Origin: Limnoperna fortunei
Taxonomy: Eukaryota > Mollusca > Bivalvia > Mytilida > Modiolidae
Direction: 5' to 3'
NCBI GenBank assembly: GCA_944474755.1
Contig: OX104115.1
Coordinates: forward strand, 50,952,648 to 51,016,647
DNA: 64,000 nt
Shown in pieces: positions 22,759 to 34,930 of this stretch. Position 1 is the first letter of the stretch. Every line of letters begins with the position of its first letter. Under the pieces are notes generated by a model, which worked only from the letters and a program-made list of their open reading frames with translations, had not been told where the DNA came from and made no database searches. The translations under genes and the position numbers were made by a program.

Positions 22759-25700
22759 AGTACAATTAAATGTTCAAAGATTTGGTTAAAGCGAAGCAAC
22801 TCTGATGCATCAATCACCTGATTAACTGGATAAAAATAATGGACAACAGTTTCTTACAAAAATTCAAAGCTGCGCAGCTAAATACACAGTTTGTTAAAAT
22901 ATTTTGTTTGTACCTTGTTGAGAGTTTTTGTAGGTTACCATACAAGCATAACAGAATATATCTTCTAAAAAGACAAAGAACTTTTCAAAACAAAACAAAA
23001 AATTATGTATTGGGATTAAAAGAACAATGTCGTGACGTGATATAATTTAATTAAATATAAATATTATGTTTCATAACTGGTAATATGATACAAAAACAAT
23101 AATTCGAGGTTACGTATATACAAGGTCTTTACTTTTAATAGTTTTTAATTAGTTAGTTGATTCATAGATTAACGTGCATCGTATTTCTTTTACTACAAAT
23201 AAAGCAAACAATACCTGCAAAAATGAAATGATTAAGCAAATTAATTTGCATTAATCCTTGTTCTCACTTATTCAATAAATATGTTGATTGATGCAAGTTT
23301 TCATAGCCACCATCAAACAATATTTAATCAATATTCAAGAACTATGTAACAGTTAATCGACTAGTGACGCTGACCGGGCAAATAGAAAGTATGAAGAGTT
23401 GCAAATAAGAAGAGAATTTGCATATTTAAGCGATGTAAATGCGCTTTCGACATCTACATAAGGTTACATCAGAGCACATAGAGTGCTACTAGTACACAGT
23501 ATTTAATATTTTGTGACCTTGATTTCTTTGTTGTTGCCAAAAGCTACCACTCATAGAGTAACATGAAGATATGTGTAATGACAAAAAAAGTGGAAAATGA
23601 AAATGAATTATTTTGAATGAATCAAGTCCACGCAAAAAAAATTATGTTGTAAAATGAATGAAGTCAAGTACTAAGTATACAAATGGTAGTTAATAAAATA
23701 GGATAGATACTCATCCCCAGTTAAGTTTTTGATATATCGAAACAAACGTTTTCGTTTTTTACATATTAGTATACACAATTCCTTATAGATTTACCGAAAA
23801 CATTTTTTACTATTTAATTTTCAGTGCACCTTATCTGTAGTTTAATTAAGTAAATAAATATACAGATAAACAAACTAGCAAAACAAATTCATTACAGAAC
23901 AAATTTATGTAAAAATAAAGTTACATCTTACCTTTTTACACTGAAACCAGTAACCAGATTAGGCAAATACGTCCTAATTAATTAATTAACATAATGTACT
24001 ATATTTTGTCAGATTACATCAAAACTATAATTTGCAAATGAGATCTGAAAACCTCAGTAACAAGAATTACCGTTATACCACAGTCTATGAAATGGTATAC
24101 ATTTAAATACATACGATGGTTTATAACCAGGGGTGCACGTTACGTTAACCTCGACAATTGTTCAATGATGATCGTTTAAATTATAGTGCTATAATTTTCG
24201 TAAATTTGATTGCTTTACTTTTTATTATATTCTATAAATTTATAATTGAACAAAACAATGCAAAGGTGTCCTAAGGTAAAATCCACATTGTCTGCTGTTA
24301 AGGTTCCTGTTTAGTGTGTATTATATACTTGATTTACAACATCCCGTGTGTATAGTTTCTTTTTTGTAAATATAAACCTTTCCAAGTTCTTTTTGAACGC
24401 TGTTCTTTTTAAAAAATAAAATTAAATGATATTAAACAAAATCTTCTAAATGTTATCATGATACAAACATAGTAAAGACGAAATGGTAAAACTCGACAAG
24501 TTTAAAAACGAAACAACTTAAGGTACATCTATTTAAAGAACATTTTATATATATCAGTAATGCTGTAATTTTAAACTTGCTGTTGCCGCTACCAAGGGCG
24601 AAATTATCTGCTCTACCTAATACACTATATTTTTATCGTGGAGTTCAAAATTTTTTCCCTATTCGTTCCTTTTTTCTGTATATTAATTGGTTGTTGACAT
24701 TTTCTCGAATGTTTATTGTGCTAATCAGTAACAACTACGGAATGAAAGTAACACAGAAAGAATCTTGTCAAATACATGAGAAACAACAATTCGTAATTAT
24801 CACCAAATTATGTACAAGTAAAATACCAACTTTGTGTCAATTTGTTAAAAACGTTTAGAAAAACGTCCACAAATCTCAGAGACAGACCAGTTTCAAAGAT
24901 ACATGTAAATCGTAGCTGTTGTTACATTCTCATTCGTTTTTAAGTAGAATTGTTAATGCTGGATTACACTACAAGTTTTAAACACTCTACCATCAACTTA
25001 AATAAAAAACATATTTATGAAACCGCTTCATGTGAAGTGCAAATTTCTAACAGTATTTGTAGTCACCTAATTTGTCATACATGTTTTTACTAGGTTTTAT
25101 CTGTAAATATGCACCGACGCAAACCTGATTTGAAACTGAAATATATGCGTAATGGTCCCTAAATTTTGCAATTTTAAAGACATGGTAAATTAAATGTAGT
25201 TTTAATGAATATCATTATAATACGTTATATTTAGAATCTACTTGAAATAAGATACTTAAAATATCATTTATGTTATTAGTTTAATACGTTACGGTCTGTT
25301 CAATTATAAAGAATCCACTTATTTTCATCAATCAGTGAGTCAAACCAACTTCATAAGTTAATAAGTTAACAAAGTGCACCAATGAAGTGTAAGAAAAGAT
25401 TAGTTGAAAATTATTATTGTTACACGTATTGAAATTGGCTACCCATTTAAACTATATCATTAAAACCAAATACACTAAAGAAATAAAATCATTCACATGT
25501 GCATTTATAAAATAATGTCTACTCAGACCATATTAAAAAAAATCTTCTACAGACGTATAGTTATAGGACAATCAAACAATAATCCTTATTTGTCCGGGTG
25601 CACAAAACTGTGTTTTACCGTGTGTTGGATATATGTCTTTGGTGACACGATATCACATTCCCTCTGATAAACTGTGGTAAGAACAAATACCACAGTCCAT

Positions 25701-26761
25701 GTTGACACATGGTATTGTTTTAAGTAAATAGAATTAACATTCATTAAATGCTTCTATTGTAAATAACAAAACTAAAAAAACTCCACATTCGAAACATTCA
25801 AAATGAATATATTAAAGAGAAACAATATATACAATTTGGTAAAATCTCTTAAGTTTTAATATAGTTTTTGTTACATTGACACGTTTCAGTAATAATTGTC
25901 TACATTGTCATTATTAATGTAGACTAAACAGATTTTTTCAATTTTAAGAGAAGGCTAAATGTACGTAAATAAGTTTAATTAAGAGTACTTACATATAACT
26001 GTATATTTTACACATCAGTGTAGTCTAGTAAGTGTCGATCGTGGAGAGCAAGAAATTCATACGTTCGCATGTCATCAACTTAAAATCAACCACGTTGCAT
26101 ATTATTGTGACATTTACCTTATATGTGTAACATTTTAAAAAAGGTTGACCCCGCATGTAGCGATATAAATTCTTCTGTTGTAATAACTTTTTTTGAATAG
26201 TTTACGGAAATTTACATTACAGTTTAGGTCATTTCCCATAAGCAGGCCGATTCAATCTGCATAATTGCACGTATACATGTGAAATGCACCTTTCTGCACG
26301 ACAGATAAATATGTATATTGATTGCTGATCAATTATTTTTAGCCTGTAGGTTAAAATCTAGCCAACATATTGTATACAACACGTAGATAAAGATTTATGT
26401 AATATTCACTTTTAATCAAATGTTCCACTTACCGACATTTGTTTATATCATTAAACATTTGTAATTAATATCTCCATATCTTGGTTAAGACATGTAGAAT
26501 AATTTATCCAGGTATTTTAGAAAGTGTAATAAGTATAATCCGATATGTTAGACGTATATTATAATTAACCACATGAGACAAAATGTATTGAAAGTAACAT
26601 ATATTGCTATTCAATTATTCCTGTGTCCATGTGTCTGAAGTCCATATGGTGTTACATCTAGTGAGTACATATAATATGACATTAGATTTTATTAATGGTG
26701 TATGCAGATTTTCAAAGCAGTCTCTTTAGTGATTTTAGAGTAGAAGATGTTTAAAGAAAAG
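22759..26761. other. AT-rich intergenic, nothing firm
   Basis: Four kilobases without a convincing gene. The 93-codon frame at 24577-24858 is an AT-rich chance frame. A small hairpin (AAACTGTGGTA...TACCACAGT) sits near 25670-25700. Confidence 0.45.
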
Positions 26762-26836
26762 TTAACAGACGGATGACGGACAACACTTTTCGATAAAGGC
26801 ACATAAAGACCCTTTGGGTTAGGTGACCTTAAAATA
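26762..26836. repeat. Fragment of a dispersed repeat
   Basis: GACGGATGACGGACAACAC, a variable part, then GACCCTTTGGGTTAGGTGACC. This arrangement resembles the terminal part of a repeat family I associate with bivalve genomes. The assignment is from memory and tentative. Confidence 0.35.
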
Positions 26837-28919
26837 ATAGGTTGATACTGCTTTACATTTTGTTTTCAATTTTGAACTGTTGCCTCATAAAGAGTAGTGG
26901 CGCAACGTATATTCCGGTAATTTTTTGTTTTGAAAAATTATAACTTGATTTAAATGTGTCTTTAAATTAGGCTTCTGTTGAACAAAAATATATTTAAGAA
27001 ATGTTTTGCCTATGTTAAATTAACGTTGTCCGGATGGACACAGAAGCTTTCCATCCGATAAACTGACACCAATACTTCTCAAAAGAGACAAATCATTGGA
27101 GTTCAAAAACTACTTGACATTAAGCTATGAAATGATTGGAGATTGAACAAACCAGGAAGTGAATAGAGATGGGATTAAACCAGTTAAAAACGATCTCATT
27201 CAGCATCTGGTCGCAGTATTGACTTAACAAAGATACATTCAATACAAATGTATTTGAAACTAATATTATTTATGAAACACGATTTTCATTTATTGTTACA
27301 ATTAACGAGGGCTTTATAATGCCTATAACTCCTATTTTAAATAAATTTGCCCGATGAAAGGTTAGACACAATAATACATAGAAAAAATAAAATAAAATTG
27401 TAATCGAAATATTGTATGTTTCACCCCGTTTCTCCCTATCCGCGAGCGAAGGACAATTATGTACTTCTTTGGCTTCTAAGTGAAATCGTATTGTATTTAA
27501 ATAATAGTTCTTTTTGTGATTTTGTTTTAAATGACAATTGTGTAACACGTTATGTCTGATGTTAACTTTAAGTCCTCTTATATCTCTGGACGACAGTGTA
27601 AACAAGAACAAAATTGTGTTTACATTGAACTTTAGAAATTCTGTATTCATACCAATTAAATATGTTACCCTCGTTATGTAGACAATTTCTTTACAGCGTA
27701 GTTATTAAAACGTCAAATGTAATACCAGTCTTATAATGTCTTTTATTAAAATGAGTAATATATAGTTGCCAAACCGCTGAGGGTTACTATATATCTCAAA
27801 AATAGAAAGTCATTTTGTTACGAGGTACTATTTCTACGAGGTACAGAGGTTTCTGTCACATTCAGAACAAAAGAAACCACAGTCCCCTTTCGTCAGATTA
27901 AGGACATCAAATATGATATCTCATGCTAAAAGAAAGCCGTACCTTATGACAATTTATTAATAATATTTCCCTTGCAGGCATGATCATTTTTTTTGTCGTT
28001 GCTGACCCTTGCTAATTCAACGTTTAATATACGTTAAGTGATTCTTATTGTACTTTCTTGTATTGCCTGATACTTTAGTATTAATTAAAAATAAAAGTAG
28101 TACATTTATAATACAATTATATGCAATCATAGTGTTAAGTGCAAATCTTTTAAGTTGATATGTATTTCATTTTACGGATAATACGTAGGTTATCAGTACA
28201 AAATACATAGAAATGAATCATTTATAATAAAAATTTGTTTAAGGGTCCTAAAATACATACAGGTCGTTCAAGAATACATTGAATAACACCATTCATATAC
28301 GTCCAATACATTTACAGAACTATCAATTGTTTTATGCTAAATATTCTTTGGTGTGCCTTTTTTGACAACATAAAAAGTCAAGTAATCCTATACATTAGTC
28401 ATCATTATAAGTGTTAGGAGTGAATAACATACATGCTGGCATTCACGTACAGAATTGTTTAAATATCAATATTTGAAGACATTATAGAATAATGTTTGCG
28501 TTGGTAAAATAAGGAATTCTGAAGCGCGTATTAATGAGTTTGAACGTTTAGGAGAGTAAAAAAATTCAATACTATAACATAATACATTTGTTTTGATAGG
28601 AATCTACGAAATTAGCTGATTGACATGAATATTACTAAACCATTGCTTAGTATCTATAATACCAGCTGTGTAATGTCAATGTTGACAATGTCGAAGATTA
28701 AAGCGAAAACATCTAAACATATTAATGCAACAGCCAAATAAGGATTTGCGTCGATATGTTTGATTATCTTTGTCGTTTTTTGTATAGTTTTAAAGTTTAT
28801 GCAGTTTAATTTCTGCTATAACACCTTTACTACTGAGCTTATTATTCGATTTATTGCTTATTGGAAGCCGTTATTTCATTCTTAATGAAGGGCCTAAATC
28901 AGCTGCTTAATATTATATA
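26837..28919. other. AT-rich intergenic, nothing seen
   Basis: A 126-codon minus frame at 27270-27650 has no recognisable protein features, splice sites or signal peptide and is treated as chance. Confidence 0.45.
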
Positions 28920-29940
28920 GGGCATGAGCGCGGTGTCTGCTTCTTCTGGCTAGCGCGTCCCTTTAAATGTTCGGAACATGTGGCCTAACCATATTTTGCT
29001 GCAATGTCAGGCTCCATTTCTATATTATTGACCGCACTCAAGATTTAATGATGTGATCTCTTCCTATAAACAAACAATATTCGAAGTCAATCGCCTCCAT
29101 AAGCACGGATGTATACGTTGTATTTGCCTCACTGTCGGTAGAAACAACGACGTTAACTATAGCGATTGACTTTTCATCGGACCGGTTTAAAGTAAAGTTT
29201 TTTGGTTTGTGTCCACGCAGCCACTGTTTTTAACGTCGTAAACGTCAATTTAGTTGCGGGTCAAAGTACAGACCTCGAGGTCTTAGCTGAAACTCCCGCA
29301 ACCGATTTTCTTGAACACAATTAATTACTATGCGCACCAATAATATCCCTGGCTGTCGCTGTTGAAGTCTGAAACGGCAATCGTGACGGCTTGACCTAAC
29401 TCACCGGCGTTCGCTTTTGGGCCGATCAGCTACTATAATTGTAGCCCGCAGACCTGGGGATGCATGATTTATACGCTTTTCATAAATCGATTAAATAGCA
29501 TTTATCACAGAACGTCATGGTTGGTTGAATTTTTATCAGACGCTAGAATGAAATCGAGATTGATAAACACATGCAACGATCTTGATGTCTTGACACGCTA
29601 CTGGTAAGATCAGCTACTCTTTTTGTAGCTTAAAGACGGTTGACTAAGCAACCTATCGTTGACTCGTTAACACCTATTGCATAGCAACCGGGGACTGATA
29701 ATAAAAATAGCAACAGATTTACTAAGGTAAACTTCAATATTCGATGCAATTACTCGATACTTCGTTTTAAACCCACACCATCTGGGCAGATTTGATTTGC
29801 AACCTTATGGTTATTTTTTTTTCACTTTTCTCTTCTGTATAGAACAAAAGCGTTTAATTGCCTACAATGTCTAACGACGTCATGGTTGGTTTTATTGTTA
29901 TTAGACGTTCTCATTTTTATTGTACGAAGATTGCAAGGTG
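28920..29940. repeat. CpG-richer block with diverged internal repeats and hairpins
   Basis: This block is richer in G+C and CpG than its flanks and has no long frame. GATCAGCTACT-N(4-6)-TTGTAGC hairpins occur at about 29427 and 29607 (180 apart). An ACGTCATGGTTGGTT segment with a similar continuation (TTATNAGACG) occurs at about 29512 and 29877. GTTGCGGG (29254) pairs with CCCGCAAC (29293-29301) around the palindrome GACCTCGAGGTC. It may be a diverged tandem or transposon-derived repeat; the family is not recognised. Confidence 0.45.
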
Positions 29941-30991
29941 TTAAATTTCAATCCATCATTGAATACAAAAAAGTCATATGACACAAAGCTAAACTTGCAT
30001 TTTATTTTTCTCGTATGTCTCGTTTTAGATTTCTTGCAATATCCTAACAAGGAACTTTTCTTGCGAATAAAGTTATTATAACTCATAAAGCCTAGAGTGT
30101 TCTTTTCATTTGAGGTGACATTTATTGTATTATAAAAATAAAAGTATTCCACGATATTTGTGAACAATAAAGGATTTGACTTCCATAATGATCATCTTCA
30201 TTCAGATTAGCAAAATAATATAAGTGTTGAATTTGTTATATATATCAAGTTTGTTAAAATCATTATTACATTTCAGACCATTAAAATGTCAAACATTAAA
30301 CATATGTTTTACAACATTTTAAACCAATAATATAAAATGAGAAGTTTTTGGTCCAAAATTTTATTTATTAACCATTTTACTGTTTTAATTCCAACACAAG
30401 TGCTTTATTTCATACATTGGGACACGTTCGAATACAAAAGACATCGCCTTTTGAATAATAGCTAACATTAGCATTGGTTTAATTATCATTACAAACTACA
30501 TTTGGTTTGTAGACTGAGCATGCCTGGTAATTACGACTGTTTCATACTTCTTTACTGTAGGGCGGCATTATTATACCTATAGCATAACTAGTATGAATAA
30601 TACTCTGATATGCATCTGAAATTCAATTATCACAGATAATAAAGAAATTTTCTATACGCAATGTTCTACTGTTTTGTATCACTCAACACAGGTGGTAGAC
30701 TTATTATCTGTACAATTTATTACAAATTACAAATAACGTAATGCCTACTAGTAAAACTTATCTTTTTCGGATATTTGATTTAAAAAATTCTATTTAATTC
30801 AGAGGATATATAGTTTTATTCTTTGAATTAAATAAATGAAAGTATGAAATATTACTATATTACAGTTAAATAAAGATCAATGTTAAAATTAAAATATAGT
30901 CACAGGGATTTGTATTGTTGCCTATCTAGATTCTTTATTTCCTGATATACAGTTTAGACTATCCACCTACCTTAGCGATGTCTGTTATTTA
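29941..30991. other. AT-rich intergenic, nothing seen
   Basis: No recognisable feature before the Tc1-like inverted repeat. Confidence 0.45.
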
Positions 30992-32246
30992 CTCTTGGCC
31001 ATAAGTTATGGACCACCAGGATTTTAGCGGAGGTGAATTTTTAAAACCAATACTTGTATCAATATATAACCATGCATTGTTCATTTCACGTTTCGTTTGA
31101 AATATTCGACTAGTTTAAAGAAGTTTATGATTTTACTGTTCAAAATGTATAGAAAAGACCAACAATATGTCGTTTGTAAAAATATGCCATAAAACTGCAA
31201 AATCATAACTCAAAAAATGTTTCAGTTTGAACCGCTGGTACTGTTACATACAAAGAGTTGGCAGGTTGAGGATTATTAAGATGTAAGAAGAAATCATGTT
31301 TAAACATTTATTCACAAGAAAATAGTCAGTATCGTGTGTATCCACCACGCTTCCGGTGCAATTCTTGAACTCGTCTCCTCATGCTCTGGAAAGTTCTCTG
31401 AAGTCGACGTTGAAGGAATTGCCACCACTACTGAATTAAAGTATCACGCAATTCTTGAATGTTCTGACATGGAGGGTGACGCCATTCACGCATTCTACCA
31501 TCAACTGGTTTCAGAAGAAAATGACTTTCGTCGGACCAATGAATTCTTTTCCAAGAGCGAATATTCCACCCGATATGGTCACGCGCCCACTGCAGCCGGG
31601 CATCCTTATGTCTTTGTGTAAGTGCTGGTCGCTTTATTGGTCTTCGTGTTCGAAGTCTTCCGCAGTTTAGCCTTCTGTTTACTGTCCGTCTACTGATACT
31701 AACATGGACATTCCATCGACTACGAAACCTGTTTGCAGTGGTAAAAGATTGTTGTCTAGCAAGTCTTCGACGAGGTCTATCTTCTCTCTCTATTTTCTTC
31801 TTCAGTCGCCCTGATCTTGGCATTTCCCCACCAATACCAGTTTCAATTAGCCTACTGATGACAGAAAGGCTAACATTGAACCTATCTGAAACCTGCCGCT
31901 GTGTCATTCCAGCCCTTATTATACCAACTGCTTGCAATCTCTCTGCATCTGCTAGTTGTTTGACGTACCATGTTGAAATGATTTCAAAACCGAATAAATT
32001 TTACTTGTTACGCGCGTGCTCATGATGAACTGAAAAAAAATCGTCAAACTAGGGTTTTCAAAGGCTGAGGGTATTATTTTTTAAATCTGTATTGTTATTG
32101 TATCGTGCATCGAGCGATTGAAACATTTAACAAAAGATACTACAAATCTAGCTTTTGTTGATAACATATGTACAAAGAACCAACAACATTTATTTTTTTT
32201 ATTTATTTGAAGCATAACCTGGTGGTCCCTAACTTTTGGCCAAGTG
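30992..32246 (-). mobile_element. Second Tc1-like transposon, internally deleted
   Basis: Imperfect inverted repeats of about 32 bp bound the element: left CTCTTGGCCATAAGTTATGG, right complementary to CACTTGGCCAAAAGTTAGGG, both continuing ACCACCAGG. A TA dinucleotide flanks each end (30990-30991 and 32247-32248). The gene is on the minus strand. Its 1.25-kb length, against roughly 1.5-1.6 kb for full copies, is explained by loss of the middle of the transposase. The repeats differ from those of the element at 217-1689, so this is a different family. Confidence 0.9.
31326..31971 (-). pseudogene. Tc1-like transposase pseudogene with core deletion
   Basis: Starting from ATG at 31971 (MVRQ), a one-base insertion near 31960 shifts the frame. 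The helix-turn-helix region then reads AVGIIRAGMTQRQVSDRFNV and the hinge SGRLKKK. The first catalytic Asp is present in HWSDESHFLLKPVDGRM. The protein then jumps directly to the C-terminal CQNIQELRDTLIQ, so the segment with the second Asp and the Glu is missing. A TAG interrupts the tail, which otherwise ends in RRRVQELHRKRGGYTRY and a TGA at 31328-31326. The enzyme is dead by deletion, frameshift and nonsense change. Confidence 0.9.
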
Positions 32247-32487
32247 TATATAATTTATAGGATTGCTAAACACAACTCTTATGTTTGCATATATATCTTA
32301 TAAACCAGTTCCCTTCAACACTAGGTTGTGAAAGATCTTGCAGACTATGATAAACCAGTTCCCTTCAAGAATGTTTGCCATGTACTACCAATCTCTAATA
32401 TTCCTTATAGACTATCTTCATCTAACAATAATGTTTGTGATATCTGATAGACCAGTTGACCAAACACTAATATTTGTGATACACCTT

Positions 32488-33022
32488 TATGGAACGCGTT
32501 CTGTCTTATGTGTTAATATTTTCGTTTTATGCATATACTTTCATATTATGTGCATATAATTTGATATTATATGCATATACTGTGTCAAAACATGCATACA
32601 CTTTTTCATTATATGCATATTCTTTGTTATAAAATATTAATGTTAATACCTGTAAAAATCAATGATTAAATGTACCATTTCATAACATCTGGTAAAATAC
32701 ATATATTTGCATTTTGACAAAATTTCACAAGAGCTTTATGTTTCTCTTTTTTCAACAGTATACCTTACATAAATGGAACCATTGAAACTTGTTTGTGTAC
32801 GATTATATGGGCCGTTTATGCTTATAAAGGAAATAAAATTAAATCTTAAAAAGTATGTGATTAAAGATGTATATAGATATATTATCAAAGTATATGCACA
32901 AAACATGAAAGTATATGCATATAATGTTAAAGCATATTCATATAATATCAAAGTATATGAAGATAATATGAAAGTATATACATATGTAAACATTAACACA
33001 TAAGGTAGGAACGGCGTTCCAT
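32488..33022. mobile_element. 535-bp fold-back element with 7-bp target duplication
   Basis: Two arms of about 150 bp are inverted copies. The left starts TATGGAACGCGTTC and the right ends with the complement (GGCGTTCCAT). Both continue through a TATGTGTTAATRTTT segment into a short repeat of TATGCATATACTTTCATAT-type words. ACACCTT occurs directly on both sides (32481-32487 and 33023-33029), a clean target-site duplication. There is no transposase frame; the opposed 112- and 76-codon frames inside are by-products of the repeat. The superfamily is uncertain; a 7-8 bp duplication would fit hAT, P or a related group. Confidence 0.85.
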
Positions 33023-33029
33023 ACACCTT

Positions 33030-33734
33030 ACACGTACCCCGATAATAACTTTTCTGGATGTTGAATTTCAACAATTTAAGATTAGGAATGACATAACATA
33101 CTAAATTTTTGATAATCTGACATTAAGTATCTTAGATTTTATTAAGTAATTTGATTTAGGTTTTGGTGTCTACCGTATGATTCTATAATTTTGTAAATTT
33201 ACGACACTCATACAAATTTATGGCAGTGGTACATGACGTATGATAAACTTATCTGAAAAGTAGTAATGTTTGTCGCTTACATCATTTGTGGCATACAAAT
33301 AAAGATTGCATGTTGATGTTTTTCATGATAATCTCAAAGATAAAAATAATTTATGAAGTACCACACACTTTACCATTAGGATTTTGATATTAAAAGTCAT
33401 TTAGTTATATTTCGCAGCATTAAATAAGAACTGATTAAATTTCATACATTAAGTAATTGTCGAAGTACGCTTTTCCAATATACGAATGTTTTTATGTAAC
33501 AGCATATTACTTGGTTCAATATGCGCATTTTGGCTTGTGAACCAATATAATTGGTTAATGCAAAATATTCAATGTTAACTTCTTACATATGGGTAGAACG
33601 GAACTTCTACAGATATTTTCTATTTTTTTTTTACATATAATACAAAGTAAAAAGTGAGGAACATTTGTTTAAACTTGAATTAAATCTATATCGAAAATCA
33701 TAGAACGACTCTACAACATTAGTTTTTTAATTAT
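33030..33734. other. AT-rich intergenic, nothing seen
   Basis: No gene or repeat is recognisable. Confidence 0.45.
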
Positions 33735-34285
33735 AATTCATTATTATCATTCGGTATTTCGATACCTCACACTGCTGTTGACTATTTAGCTATTCAAACA
33801 AGGGGTTGTTGTTATCCATTTAGAGGTTCTATGGTCGTTACCATGACATAGTTGATCGTTAAGGGAAACCAATCTCTCAAATATGATCCGACGTTTTTGC
33901 TGAGCCATAGGTCGTCACACTAATAAATAAAACTATTGAAAATGTATTACATTCTTAAATTACGCTTACAGCTGATAGTTAGAAGATTTAGCAACAACAT
34001 TTGTTCCTTAAAAACAACATTTAGTTTTTCTTAATTTGACCTTTTCCTAGACATGACATAGAATACTTCGAAGGGTGTCTAATTAGAGGCAGGTACTGCT
34101 TACTCGTCAAAAGTACTTTAGTGCACCCATTTTTATTATTTGGTTATCGGGTTACTCACTTTCTGTTTTTGTGTTTTAAAATTTTTGTGTTGCGTTGGAT
34201 ATGTTTGTTGATATCTGGATTTATACTTGTCCCATGACTTTCAGTTCTTGTTCGGTCGGTTTACTTGCTATTTTTCTTTATATAA
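33735..34285 (+). mobile_element. Reverse-transcriptase retroelement relic, copy F (plus strand)
   Basis: This carries the same 3' half as copies A-E but on the plus strand. The degraded coding end includes FYGRYHDIVDR (about 33815-33860). It is followed by GGTGTCTAATTAGAGGCAGG, the 3' untranslated segment and the shared terminus GGTTTACTTGCTATTTTTC at 34258-34276. The coding part is full of stops. It shows the family inserts in both orientations. Confidence 0.7.
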
Positions 34286-34369
34286 AGAAATATAAGTACT
34301 AGAGCACTTACCACTCTTTTTTATGGTCAAGTTCAAGCAAACCATAGGGATCAAATACTACTTTGATCA

Positions 34370-34464
34370 TGACTGTCATACTTCAGTATAATTGACTGAC
34401 TCAAACTTCAGTATCACTGACTGCTTATCAAAACATTTGTATCATTGACTGACTGTCAAACGTT
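34370..34464. repeat. Minisatellite, left part (about 27-30 bp unit)
   Basis: Repeated GACTGACTGTCAAAC-(TTCTGTATCACT)-like units, diverged. It continues to the right of the SINE at 34465-34715. Confidence 0.75.
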
Positions 34465-34715
34465 GGGCATCGATGGTCGAGTGATTAAGGTAGCACGTTT
34501 GTATTGATCAAGCGGTGTGTCAACATTGAAATTGCGGGTTCGAGTCTCACTTCGGAAAATGTGCGCTACACTCTAAGCTTAATTGACAATATTGGAAGTT
34601 TTCTTACCAAAGGTCCGAGTTTTTCTACTGGTAGTCTGGCTTCCTCGCAATACAACTGAACGCAATGATATAGCTGAAAAATGCTCATAGTAGCGTTAAG
34701 CATCATTTACACAAA
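34465..34715 (+). mobile_element. tRNA-derived SINE with conserved core
   Basis: The tRNA-like head has an A box (TGGTCGAGTGATTAAGG, from 34474) and a B box (GGGTTCGAGTCTC, 34537-34549). It is followed by a core (CTTACCAAAGGTCCGAG...TCTGGCTTCCTC) and a tail (ATGATATAGCTGAAAAATG...GCGTTAAGCATCA). The core and tail match the SINE type widespread in bivalves. CTGTCAAAC lies just left (34452-34460) and just right (34727-34735) of the element; this may be the target duplication or simply the host repeat unit. Confidence 0.85.
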
Positions 34716-34724
34716 CAAAACAAA

Positions 34725-34930
34725 AAACTGTCAAACTTCTGTAGCACTGATTGACTGCAAAACTTCTCCACCAATGACTGACTGTCAAACATTTGCATCA
34801 AGGACTGACTGTCAAACTGCTGTATCAGTGACTGTCATACTTAAGTATCAGTGCCTGCCATACTTTAGCATCAATGACTGTTAAACTTGTATTACTGACT
34901 GACTCTCACACCATCGTAACACTGACACTG
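34725..34930. repeat. Minisatellite, right part
   Basis: About seven diverged units such as GACTGACTGTCAAACTGCTG, continuing the array interrupted by the SINE. Confidence 0.75.

Noticed and set aside
27270..27650. 126-codon minus frame
   Set aside because: AT-rich, no recognised motifs, no splice or start context support.
32736..33074. 112-codon Tyr/Leu-rich minus frame
   Set aside because: It lies in an inverted arm of the fold-back element and is made of its TATGCATATAC words.
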